From assembly GCA_964017195.1 (NCBI GenBank), contig OZ024890.1:46968593-47032592 (forward strand): 64,000 bases of DNA, given 5' to 3'. The notes under the pieces are model-generated. The model saw only the letters and a list, made by a program, of their open reading frames with translations. It was not told where the DNA came from and did no database searches. Within the stretch, counting starts at the first letter, position 1, and every line of letters begins with the position of its first letter. The position numbers and the translations under genes were made by a program. The DNA is from Siderastrea radians. Its lineage: Eukaryota > Cnidaria > Anthozoa > Scleractinia > Rhizangiidae. Below, piece after piece: positions 1 to 12,100 of the stretch.

Positions 1-233
1 ATGCCGCGAGACATCCGGGACTTTTACCTCATAAACAGCTTAACGAACACCTCGCACATATTGACCTTTCTAGTATGATCCAGATGATTATTGGCGTAAA
101 TAAAAACCTTTTAAATGCTTTGTTCACGCAAAAGCATTATTTTAATAGACACCTGTTGACACAGGGTACTATAAGGCATTACCGCTTTGCTTGAGTTACT
201 TTCGACAACAGCAAACGCATAGAGTTTATCTAC

Positions 234-433
234 TCTATGTACTCTGCTTTGCCTCCCTTAATTCGTTTAGCCACTGTGCGTTCAACTTCATAAACACCCA
301 TAATAGAGGGCTTAGCCTTGGGACGGTATTTCGAAGTAAGGCTATGATCGCGAACATCACTCAACAATGACGCGTAAGCCTTGAGGGTGTCTTGTGCGTT
401 TTGACATGTTGTCTCTAAGAAGTTGTTTAGCAA
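234..433 (-). CDS. possible exon reading into a chromodomain (partial gene)
   Basis: Read on the minus strand from a good acceptor (pyrimidine-rich tract ending CATTCAG, at 434-435), this 200-nt stretch is open and ends at a possible donor GTAGAT (plus 228-233). Its last residues, VYEVERTVAKRIKGGKAEYI, match the start of a chromodomain (the family pattern is YEVEKIL-K-GK-EYLVKWKGY). The KW-GY half is not in this exon and would have to lie on an exon beyond the window edge. The preceding 40 residues are hydrophilic and unrecognised. If no splice occurs, an in-frame TAG follows directly, which would make it a pseudogene or a retroelement fragment. The match is short, so the call is tentative. 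Confidence 0.4.
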
Positions 434-2050
434 CTGAATGAGTTGAAATCAAAGCCAACCTTTTATATCGTTTGATCGATCTAAACGGATCCAAAATTGA
501 ATAATTATTTTCGCGAACAATAGAATGTTAATTCCCACAAGGGTAATTCATGGCGTGGGCCGGTTTGAGGCGGGCGCTTGTTTATTTATGATCACACGAT
601 AAAGAAAGTAAGGCTTGTTTATTTCACTTTTCTCTTTGTCTTCCTGCAATGATAAGATTATTTTGGCAAACTGAAGTCCTCAGGACTTCAGTTAAGCGGT
701 GCTAAGGGAGCGAGCGTAATTTCCAATAACCGCGATCCGCTTGCAAAGTCATAAAATGACGCGCGTCAAAATTTGTCGCGCACCGGTCTAGTCGCGCGTG
801 GTTTAATTCTTCGCGCTGAAGTGATTCATGAAGCGCGATGAAGCTCGCTAGACACAAACAGGCCTGTAGACAAACAGGGCAAATGATTTTTTGCAAAGCG
901 TGAGTCAAATTTTTGGCCCTTTTAAGTCGCGCGTGGCTAACCGTTCGCGCTTCAAGCTCGCTAGTCAACACACATACCGACAACCCGGGGTTTTTTTGCG
1001 AATGCAATTCCTGCAAAGCGCGAGAAATAATTTTTGGCGCTTCTCTCGTGGCGGGCAGGTAATGCTTCGCACTGGCCTCAACCGCTTTAAAACCGCTTGG
1101 TTTGCATAAACTATCTCAGATAACGCGAACTCTTTGACGAATCTCTCTATTCAAAAGGTTTGAATAGAGAGCGCGGCCTAATTAGGGCCCAATTGTTCAC
1201 TTTCTCGCACCTTGAAATTTGCTTCACACTTCCAACCGTTTGATTGACAGCAGTGGAATCGCGAAGAGACTCGAGGTATTCCCAATGGCAAGGTCTTCTG
1301 ACCAATCACAGCCGACTTGTTCTGAACATGCAAATTATTATGCCGCGCGTCCTAAAATCAGGCGCTGTAAGTACATGTCGCAAAAGACAATAGCATTCTG
1401 GGCGATGTGTTAATCAAATTTCGCGCTCCACACTCAAGATCAGAGCCCAGTTGTTCGAAAGCCGATTAGCGCTAACCTTAGGTTAAAATGTTATCCAAGG
1501 TTTCTAATTTTCTGGTTTAAAAGCGTTACCGCTGCTAATTTTCCGTGGCATTTCGAAAGCAGCCAAAGTCAAATTGCTAGCTGAAAACAATTTACTGGAA
1601 TCCACGTCGTTATGGATTAAAAGTGAATTAAAAATTAACGCTAATCTTGGATGAGCTTAAGCCGGCTGCTATGAGCAGCAGTGCCCAGTACCCTCCACCG
1701 CAAAAACGCAATGCAAGCAGATAGCGAACGGAGAAAAAAAATGTACTAAGTCATCTCTAAGACAATGGCAAAAAAAATACGCTGTGTTTTACGTTGCATG
1801 TCACGATTCATAAGAACAATCTTAAGAACTGGTAAATTGCTTAGTGAAGGACCCTCTTTTTCAAAAACTTGGCATATTTGTTGGCGTAGAATGATCACTT
1901 CGGAATGGCAAACTGTGTCGTATTTGCGCCCAGAAAATCTTCGACCACGTTGTAAACCTTGTTTATAGCGGAGCCAGCGCGCTAGCGCGTCAGCGGAGCT
2001 CCATTGCTAAGAAAATTTGGTAAGCTATCAAGCCAAAAAATTTTGGTAGT
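434..2050. other. non-coding, CpG-rich in its first half
   Basis: No supportable coding exon is seen on either strand. From about 680 to 1440 the DNA is unusually rich in CG and GCGC for this window and holds loosely repeated TCGCGCGTGG and GCAAAGCG motifs, which create spurious open frames on both strands. Two short perfect hairpins are present: CTGAAGTCC/GGACTTCAG near 671-691 and CTCTCTATTCAAA/TTTGAATAGAGAG near 1143-1170. This could be a promoter-proximal region of the possible minus-strand gene, but nothing proves that. Confidence 0.4.
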
Positions 2051-2108
2051 GACGTAGTAGTCACGTGACCGTCCGTCCGTACATCCGTACGTCCGTCCGT
2101 CCGCACCA
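2050..2108. repeat. GTCC/GTAC-rich simple repeat
   Basis: Degenerate tandem GTCCGTCC / GTACGTCC units just after a TAGTCACGTGACC palindrome. They account for the Arg/Pro-rich open frames crossing this point on both strands, which are not genes. Confidence 0.7.
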
Positions 2109-2590
2109 CAGGGTACCAATACACTTCCTACACTGGATAGAATCCTGTGCTGAATCCCGTGTGTTTTCGGCGCGAAATCGCGTGTTGACCCGCGTTGTAG
2201 CAAAACAAGCAAAGACAACAAAAGTCAAAAACAAATTTTTTAGTGGAAAAAAAAAGTTCAAAAGAACACTCAGTTGTCTTTTTCGTGGAAGGGGAAAAGT
2301 TCAATCTAGGCGAAAGAAATTCGGCGATAAAGTTCAGGCAAAAAGTTCAAATTTGCCTCGTCGGTTCTGTTCAAACTCGGTCGGCACACCGCTTGAGTTC
2401 GCAGCTTTTCGCAGCGGTTTCGACGCCAGATATAGCAGAGCTAGTGCTTTTTGGTTTTTTCTGTCCACAACCATGGTTTTTACGGCGTTTCGAAAACATT
2501 TTGCCAGGAAAAACACCAGCATTTTCATGCTGATAGGCAGCTTGTCACGAAGAAAGAAATAAGTATTAAAATTAACTACAAAAACAATGT

Positions 2591-2812
2591 CAAACGCCCA
2601 TGGCCTAGTGGACTAGTTACCGGCATCTCACGCCGACGAGCCGGGTTCGACACTCAGCGGGAGCAAGAATTTTTTTTCGTTTTTTTTTTTCTTTGTTTTT
2701 TTTTTTTATAAAACGACTTGGATGAGAGTATTTACACAAATTAATAACTGCCAGCAAAAACAAAACAAAAAACAAAACCAAAAACAAAAGCAAAAAACAG
2801 ACAAAACAAAAA
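2591..2812 (+). mobile_element. tRNA-Glu-derived SINE
   Basis: The head at about 2595-2665 looks like a tRNA: an A-box-like TGGCCTAGTGGAC, a stem-loop CGGC-ATCTCAC-GCCG that would put CTC (Glu) in the anticodon position, and a B-box-like GGGTTCGACACTC. The acceptor stem does not pair well, so it is not a working tRNA. A T-rich run and then a (CAAAA)n tract at 2754-2810 follow, as in a SINE tail. The upstream segment from about 1966 may belong to the same composite element. Confidence 0.55.
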
Positions 2813-3283
2813 GGGGGGCTCCGCTTTTAGGCTTGGCTAAATCTATATATTATGTGATAATGTGGAAATTTACTTCATGCGAATTATTTTCGTCACGGGA
2901 GTAAAATCAGTAAACCAGAAAAGCTGAAAAAGGCGCCACCGGTAGAGATCACTTAAGCACTGATAAGTAGGCCTGTTGATTTCCCAGCCAATGAAATCAT
3001 TTCTTTGCGATTTTTTATTGATGTGCTGAGCAGCTCAGCACGGCAATATGTGATCACTTGGTGTTTAAAAGTGATCCTTCATCCAAAAGGAACCTTCCCC
3101 AGTTCCATTTCCGCTGGGGACAGTTAATTTTACTGCTTCCATACCTGGACCAATATAGTGACAAAACCGGCAAGTTTAGTGAACATAAAAACGGTAATAT
3201 AATGTGTCGAAATGTGGATCTCGACTATGGAGTAATGTATTTAGTTTTTAGAATAATTTTTGTTTAATTTTATTTTCTGGTAG

Positions 3284-3415
3284 GTCTCATACTCTACAGA
3301 TGACATTGATCTGCGGATTGCTGGCGGTCCGTACATCTACAAGGGCTTCATGCTCAAAGGACGAGTCAACATTTTTGGATGGTCGATTTACGCACATATC
3401 AAGTTATCGGACAAG
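3284..3415 (+). CDS. gene A exon 1 of those visible: beta-rich domain, first part
   Basis: Phase 0 at both ends, acceptor TTCTGGTAG, donor GTGAGA. It encodes 44 residues with the motifs GGPYIYKG and [14 protein letters not shown], alternating hydrophobic and polar residues as in beta strands. The domain family is not recognised. An upstream exon must exist because there is no initiator here and the reading is in mid-protein. Confidence 0.8.
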
Positions 3416-6400
3416 GTGAGATTAACAATTGTTCTCTCTCTTTTTTTTTTAACTAAGATTCTCTCATAATTGGATTTTTGTAAACAACCCGGTATTTGCC
3501 TTAAATAGGCGTTTGATATAACCCTTTGCCTTACCCATCCACACTGCCTTATAGTTTGCTTTTTTGTGCATGTTGATCAGCTGGGATTTCTTCTAATCGT
3601 ATCTCTCCATTTTGCTCGTAGGGCTGGGGAAATGTGTTCGTTATAACGGGGACTCGTTATATTGAGCTGAAATACTGCAGTCGTTAATGAACCCATTTTG
3701 TTAAATTGCCAGAAATAATTTTTGCTGAGAATCAATAACGTAGCGGTTCAGTTTCAAATAAACGCCAGCAGCGTTTATTTAAAATTTGACCGTGTTGCCC
3801 CGGCGTTTATTTGAACGCGGCGTTTATTCGAGGCCCAGCGGTTAGTCGAGAAAATTTGGTATTAACAGCGGAATTTGGTGAAAACGGTGGCTTAAATGTG
3901 GCGAAAATTGCGGAATTAACGACCATTCGTGACACCAAAATGCGAAAAACGTCTAATTTGCAAACGTTCCAGGGTGATATGTATTCCACAAATTTGCACA
4001 ATTTTGACATGCATTACACACCTCACCCTAACCTGTAGCAGCCCATAATTTAAGAAACTTTCAAAATGGGACAATCTGATTTCATGGTACGGGATGTAAA
4101 TGGTTATCAGCGAATCGTTAAGGAATTCCAACAAAATACTGGGTGTTACTCTGCGATTGACTAGCATCCGATCCGGGGGAGGGGAGGGTGAGTGGTTTTA
4201 CTTTTAGTTGTTACACGCAAAAGAATCCTGAGCAAGCATAGGTTGACTGATTCGTCTTGCTGCCCGAGTGCAGTTTTACCTCTACGATAGGTCGATAGGT
4301 ATGTCGTTGATTTGTCTTTTAACATGTCTTTCTCTGTAGGCAATTTTTGTGGATTTGAAACCTGATCCAATCAAAATTTTGAACATTATCACAATCGTGC
4401 GTAGTCCGAGTGACCACAGTAAGGGGCCTTGGTTCTACATTGATGCCAGACAGACTCCACTCTACTACGAGGTAACTTAATAACAATAACATAAAAATTC
4501 GCTGTTAACCGGGTGGTTCACACACAGGGTATCAACGAATAACCTATCTTTTTGGCTTGAAAAGAAAATTTTTGGTGCGAAGTAAAACTTTTGTTCAAAA
4601 ACATGGCTATAAAATCAGCCTCGATTATCAATGCTGTACGTTTATCGTTTTAGTTACCCGTTGTTGCTTAACGCCTTGGACAATTGAACTCACTATTTCC
4701 ATTCAACACTGTTCAGCCGTTCTGTTAAAAGTCCTCTAGGCTCTTAGGTAAGACTTAAAAGCCACTAAGTTTTGCTTCTCCGACTTGTAGCGTGTGAAGC
4801 CAAAAACTACGAATAGTTGACTTAAAATCTCATTAAAGTCGGCATAACAGAGAATTCAAGTGAAACTTAGGTCTTGTTTCAACTTCGGCGGGGAAAGCAC
4901 AAGAGTACTCCATGCAAGACTCTGCATGAGAAATGCAAGCACATGCGCAAGGATCGAAATGGTTTGATCCTTGTGCTTGCACTTGGATTTCAAGGACTTT
5001 GCATAAGCCGCAACCAAAGCCCATTCCCTGTATCGTTTTAGCTCTTTTAAAGCTACGTTAAGTTCAGAATGAGCTCAGTGCTGCGAAAACACAATTTTAT
5101 TGCCATTTTGCAGTCACAAAATCTCGCTTCAAGATTGGTACTTGCGGCTGATACAAACAATGCACAGGCAATAGGATCTAAAAAGGCAGCCGAGTGACCG
5201 AGTGTTATTTTTTAACCACCATTGCAATCCATAGGACTGCCCACAATGTTAACGATCTTCTGTGTCATGTTAGTTGTAAGTCGCTTTTGATAGAAATGAA
5301 GCAGTTTTTATTTTACACTTTCAAAACTTCATTATTCTATCCGTAAGATGCTATTTCTTTTCATGCAGGCGTATATCGAGGGGTACACATCGCTGTTGGG
5401 AATCTCGACTTATGTCCGCTTGAACCTGACCATGACGCAGATAGAACTTCTGGTACAGGGAAATTTCTTGAACCTCATCAAAGCTGAGCTGTTTTTGACT
5501 GCAAGTTACAGCTACACTTCAATTGGCGGACAGTTCTATGTCAGAGTCACAGTGGACTTAAGCGGCATAAACAAAGTAAGTGAAAATCAACGCAATCTAC
5601 GAACCAGTAATGACATGTTGTGCGATAGAGCAGTTTTCAGTTGGGTGTCGAAAGTAATGTTGTGTTTGCTTTGGTTTTGCTTTACTTCGCTCTCTGATTG
5701 GTTAAAAAAAGCTCGCGCCATTTTCCCAACCAATCAGACGTAAAACCAAAACCACTCGTGACTTACTCTCATGCGTTTTTCCACGCTATTTGCTTGTATT
5801 TGGTACGACTTTTGATTGGTTTATTTTTTGATTTTTTGTCATTGCAATCACTTTGGTTTTGATTTTACGACACTCATTTGACAACGGCTCTAATAGAGTT
5901 CACGGTTGTTTACCTTTTACACGGGCAAACCGGTCGGTTTGGGCAAATGGTAAGCAAATTTCCGTATTGGGAAAATTCCGTTCGGGACTGGCGCTTACCA
6001 TTTGCAGAAATCCCTACCATTTACCAAAACATTTGCATGCATGTACGACGGCGACGGCTAACGAGAAGGTCGCAAAACAAAAGCTTTGATTAACAAAACA
6101 ACGACTCTGCACGTGCGTTATTTTTGGTATATTTCTTTGCCGTTCTGTGCACAATTACAACGTGAAATGACAAAATTCAACTCCTGGAAATTTTCCACTG
6201 GAACGATCCGAAAAGTCGTGTACCATTTACTTTCCAACCGGAATTTCTGGAAAGTTGTTGTAAATGGTAAACAACCCATTTAAACTGGACTAGGTATATT
6301 GGATTTCTAGCATTTTGATTGGCTGAAACGAAATAGGTTATTACCTAACAGTCATCTGATCGATTCTTGTTCCCTTTTTAGCTCTTTTTTTCATTTTTTC

Positions 6401-9104
6401 CTCCCTTTTTTGATTTATAACAACTAGTTGTTGAATTTTTAATAAAACAATTTTTCTACTCGGACTTGTTGGATATCAAATGATTGCGCTACGGTACGTT
6501 CCTCTTTGCCGGAATTAGTTCAATTCTATCATTCGATATCCATCGCGCCTTCGTAGAATAATTTGTTAAATACACTTTATTCCATAATGGTGGCCAAAGA
6601 TTCTGCATCACTCAGCAAAATAATTTGCAAGCAAAAACTAATTAACTCAGAAAAAGATTTGGTCACAGTGAATCAGTGTGTAAAGTTGTATGCCCACGGT
6701 ACGATTGGTGATAAGATACATTGACTTATTTTCATCCAAAATGGAAGGGTAGGCGAGAATAACTTTTTCCATGCGAGCAATAGCTTTTCAACCTCATTGA
6801 CGCTTCAACACTCATTGATCCTTGTCAAACCCAGCTAGGAAACTAATGAAGTCAAAAATCATACGAATCATACAAATCTCTTTGTCTGTAAAATCCATCA
6901 CCTTTAAGACTGTCAAACTAAATCATCCAAAGTCCAAGGATAGCATCTTTGTCGTGCTTTTTCATTTGACTTTTTGTTTTTTCGGTGAACTGGGGTAAAA
7001 AAAGAAAAGCTACAGCGGCCATTTGAAGGTCTATTGTGATCGTACAGTGAAAGTTAATTCTTTAATAATTAAGACCAAAGCGTACTATATAAAGTGTTTT
7101 TTTTTTAATGAGACCAGGGTTCATTTGTCAATCCACAGGAAACAAGACAGTTAGGGAGAATTAAATGTTCGAAATTTTTCTATCTCAGTAAGCAGACACC
7201 TCTCCTAGGCAAACAACACTCCTCAGCGGAGTGAAGGCGGCGTTCAATTGGACACCTGTCTTAAAAGAAATCTCTCCCCAGCAGACATAGTGTTTACCAC
7301 TTACCAAAAAATCTGGAGATTTCGGTTGGATTGTAAATGGTAAGGCCAATTTGGTTTGCCCGACAGGAAAATTTCCAGAATAAACGAAACGTCTTGAGAG
7401 GTATTCCAAAATTCCCAACCGGAATATCCGAACGGAAAAGTGTGTTCCATTTAATTTTTTTCTACCAGTTCCAGGTCCTGTGCCAATAGTCAAACTAGGT
7501 CCAGACTCTCTGTAAATTAGAGTCAATTGCACAAATGGTACATGCTAATCTTCAACGAAATTTTCCATTCGGGAGGTTTTGCTTACCATTTGCACAAACT
7601 GTAGACCCACCGGGTTCCCCCTGTAAATGGTAAACAACCACTGAACCAAATTATTGTTTGCTCATAAGTCACTGACTCGATTTATTACTTACCACACCTC
7701 AGCACTTCATCTATGATCATAATGCGATGGGCAACTGTCATCGATACACGACAGGTATTCTGTGAAGTACGTAAGTTCGCATGTTGCACTGTAAGAAAGA
7801 AATCCACTAGACAAGTTCTTTTTCTTTTTCTCGACAGGGTAAAATTGTGATTTTTTTTATTAATAACAATCCCGATGTCTTAGCCAACAAGACCGTTTCA
7901 GGCTACATTTCGAGGAATTTTGAAGCATAATTGTTAAATGAGGAGTAATTGTTAAATGAGCCAATTTATTTCAGGCCTTGGACGACGCCGCCAAAGCTGT
8001 AAAGGCGGCTTTTGATGCTGCACAGAAGAAACTCCAAGATGCAAGAAACCACGTTATCGAGAAGAAGGCAGAGTGTAAGAGAAAGATGTCCCTAAAGTGT
8101 GATAGATGTAAAAACCTGAAATGCAAACAAGCCGAACGGAATTGCAAAGGATTTTTAGATGCCGCTGGCAAGTGGATCGGGGGCGTTGTCAATGCTGCAG
8201 GTAGGTCATAGTTTCCATGGAAACCGGGAAGAGTTAAATTTTCTAACACACTTCAAGTAGTGTATAAAAATTATACAAAACACTTTCCTTTGCACAAATT
8301 CGTTCAGTTGGTACGTGGTATGCGGGAAATAGTAAAAATTCAAAAAATAACAATTCTTTCGTCCAATCGGCAACACGATCGATTGAATTTTACAATTCTT
8401 GATTTGTATGTTACGTCATCGGCGCAAAAAAGTTTCTCATAAGCTCCTTTTGTCATGGTACACCAACATGGCCGCCAAGCCATTCTATTTGAATTTCTAG
8501 GGATTGGTTACAAACTCCAATAGCCGTATCACTGTTTCATTGGTTTGCACGTGACGTCATCGCCGCCATGTTGGTGTCCATTAACAAAAGGTTTCTCGTT
8601 AGCTCCTTTTGTTATGGTACACCAACATGGCCGCCAGACCATTGTACTTTGAATCTCTAGGGAGTGGCTGCAAACCACTTATAGGACATTTTGACGATGG
8701 CTACACTTGACTGCAACTACCAGCATTCATTTCATTTTGCCTTCTTATTTAGATTTTGTAATCTCAGCGAGGCTTTAACAACAATAGCCATAATTTGCTT
8801 CCGAGGGATTGCAGTATTACTGTAGTAAAACGAGGACGTTGGAAAAATGACCTATAATGAAGAGTGAATCGTCCTAAGATGTAACATTCTGGACTTTTTT
8901 GTGTAAGCCACAGTGCCTATGAAATGAAAAAAGTTTTTGTCTCGCATAGCGATTAAGTTCTCATCTCCCACAAAGGCCAATTATATATTTTGCAGGAAAA
9001 TGGATCAAGAAGACATTCCAAAAGATTGGCAAAGCTTTGGCTCCGGTAAGCTTATATATATATGCAGTTGACCTGATTATGAATTGTACCCCGATCCCTC
9101 CCCC

Positions 9105-9163
<59 letters not shown>

Positions 9164-12100
9164 TAATAATAATAATAATAATAACAGGACACGAACTTTG
9201 AAGTAGAGAGAGGACTTGCAGAGATTAACTAAATGACAGTGTTTCTTTTTTTTAAAGTAAAAATTAAAATAATAATAATAATGAAAATAATAATAGTAAC
9301 AATAATTATAATAATAATAATAATTATTATTGTTATAATTTAATTTTTTTCATAATATAATTCAATTCTTCCATCTTGAGTGTAGTTAAAAGATAGTTAG
9401 TGAAAGCCAAAAAAATCGAGAGAAAATAAAAAAAAATCAAAATCAACTGTATTGTGACCATTAATAGGTTGGCAAGGCCATCAAGAAATTTTTCAAGGGC
9501 TGGAAAAAGAGAAGAGACCTACAAGACATGCGCAATGAGAACTTCGCTCTTCATATCCGACGCCGTCGGTTTATCAGCAAAATCATATGCGAAGGTCTTA
9601 TTGGAGGAGGCTGCACCGGTAAGTATACACCTAACTGATAAACTTCGTCGGGAAAAAATATTCACGTACACGGACTATGTTCCCAGATCCCAACATTTCT
9701 ACTCACGAGATTCCAGCCTCGTTCCCAGTCGTAATCAAATGTGACGTCAACCGACGAGCTCGGCGGGAGAATTTAGCGCTCAGTTCCAAGCCTTCCCCTG
9801 TCACTCAATAGCGCATGACTTCAATTCAGTTCAATTCAATTCAATTTTATTTGAACACGGTTAAATCATCAGGTATATATAATAACAAAACATAAGATAT
9901 CCTAGACATGTTGAAAAGACGTTCAACTAATCTAAACATTATAACGCTAACTATAACTATGTTGGCATCCGTCGCTGTAATTTCCATTTCAACTGTAATT
10001 ATTATAATTGAGGAGGCCTAATTAACATAAGCTTTAGGCCTCCTCGCCACTTTTCTTCTTTTCTTGTTCTTTAACTATTATCTTTGTATTGTTGTCTGTG
10101 GCGTGGCAAAATAAAAAAAATAACAAAAATAAATAAACTAAACCTGATTTTCATCAATGCCGTGTCTCAATTAAAGTGGAGATTAAGTAATCGCTTAAAT
10201 TGACTAAGCGATTTTGTCTCCCTAAGATTACAGGCCAGACTGTCGAAATGTCACGTAAGGGTGGAGCTCGATGCTGACGAAGGAATGCCTGTTGGCATTG
10301 TGAGAACTTTACGTGTATTTATATTAAATCTCTTAACTGCACGATGACCCCAGTTTTCCTTTTGAAAGCTCAACTAAGTAGGGCGTCATTTGAAACTATA
10401 AGTTTAATATACCTACCCAAATGTTCTATTTCAGAAACACTGTCTACAGCTATGCGCTTTTTATGAGTTTTAAAATTTTAACCATGGACGTCATATCGAG
10501 TTTCAATAATCGTTTTTTTTTAGAGGGATAATCTTGTTCACCTTTTATCTGCGATATAACCCGGGTTACTGCCCAAATTTTTGCATTTCTGACAGGAATA
10601 ACTCATTATCGTACAAATAAAATAGGACAAATTAGCCAGAAGACTTTCGCGCGAACACTCTTAAAAAGTTTTAAATAGAAAATGGTTTTAACCAAAGGGT
10701 ATATACTGGGAACTATTATTTACTGACAATTATTTTTTAATATGTCTCTTTCATCTGACATCTCGTGAGCTCTTTGTTACAAACCAAAAAAAAAAATGTT
10801 TAGTTGGAAGTAATGCGTTACCGAGTAATATCTCTTTTTCACTTTGGTCTTTAGCGGTGTCACATCTTTGTGAAGGAACATGCAAGGCCGTGGAGTTCAT
10901 CGCGAAGGGCCTATGCAATGTTCTGGATGTGGCGATTGGAGCCCTGAAGTTAGTTGAGACGGCGACAGCCTGGGTCGGCAAAGCAATCCATTTTGTCCTC
11001 ACCGCACTGTTTAGAATCCACAGGTAAACTTTGCCGGCGCATTTGCGCAATGCCCCTTTTATTGTTAAAAAGGGTGAGCTAGCTGTTAGCTTTTACAAAC
11101 TTCAAAAAGGAATTGAATTGGTCAATGTTAGGTGAACCTTTATAAAATTTCAACTTTTTGGTCAAAATTTGTGGTTTACAATTACGGGCAACTTTTTTAA
11201 TCCCTAACACGTTTTGTTAGCTCATACCAATCATCAAAAGCGCGTTCATCCTGCCTCTGCTCTCGACACTTTGCTGTCAAAGACCAAAACACAGTAGTAA
11301 CGTCAATCACATAAATTTACTCTTGGTTTCTCTGGATAAAGCATTTTTGGCGATAATTCGAGTTCATTTACCTTTGTGCACAATGCTTTCTTATGGTTCT
11401 GTTATTTTGATGTAAGAGGTGATTCTAACATTCTAGTCTCTGGACAAAAACTCAAGCATGGCCATTCAAATGGAAGCTACTGAGCTGTAACTTTCCTTTG
11501 ATGCTGTTTATTATCGTGTATAAAGTAGTTCTACCTCTTTAATCTGTGAATGAAATCCTAAAGTGTGACCTTTTTTATAAAAGCCATCATGTTGTAATTA
11601 ATGTGGTACTGGTCATTTTATGTTCTTCAACTTACCGAAGTTGAAGAACGGATTATCAAATTGTGTATTTTTTCATTCTAAGTAAGTAGAAGGACAATAA
11701 ATCTATATATTTTGATTTTTCTTTTGAAAACAGCATCAAATTTGAGTTTGGTCTGGCAGCGTACGCAAACGGTGGTTTCGTCGACCTCATTTTCAACGCG
11801 GCTGTTGACCTTACCATATTTGGAAAACGCCTTTATCTTGCTTTGGGCTTCAACCTGCGTGATCCAGTTGGCAGCGTGAGGTTTGGTGCCGACAAAGCCA
11901 CTGACTGGTACAAAGATAGTATGAATAAGAAGAATCCTACAAGCACAGCGGAGAACTACTACGACAATCCAAACCCATTCGCCGACTTTGAAATGTCAGG
12001 TTAGCCCTATATTTAGGGGTTGTCTTATTATGTTCCTAAAATCGAGTATTATGTTTCGCCGCTTCATGCTTTTCTACAGCTTTTATGTCAGATGAAATTG

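Noticed and set aside
702..1109. open frames on both strands in the CpG-rich stretch
   Set aside because: They are explained by repeated GCGCG and GCAAAGCG motifs; no domain or splice sites.
2065..2562. 165-codon plus-strand open frame, Arg/Lys/Phe-rich
   Set aside because: It begins in a GTCC simple repeat, has overlapping open frames on both strands, no domain and no splice context.
2591..2665. functional tRNA gene
   Set aside because: The acceptor stem does not pair and T-rich and A-rich tails follow, so it is a SINE head.
3022..3267. open plus-strand run just before the first gene A exon
   Set aside because: Composition is plausible, but the only phase 0 donor (GTAATG near 3230) would leave an intron of about 54 bases, and no good acceptor precedes it.
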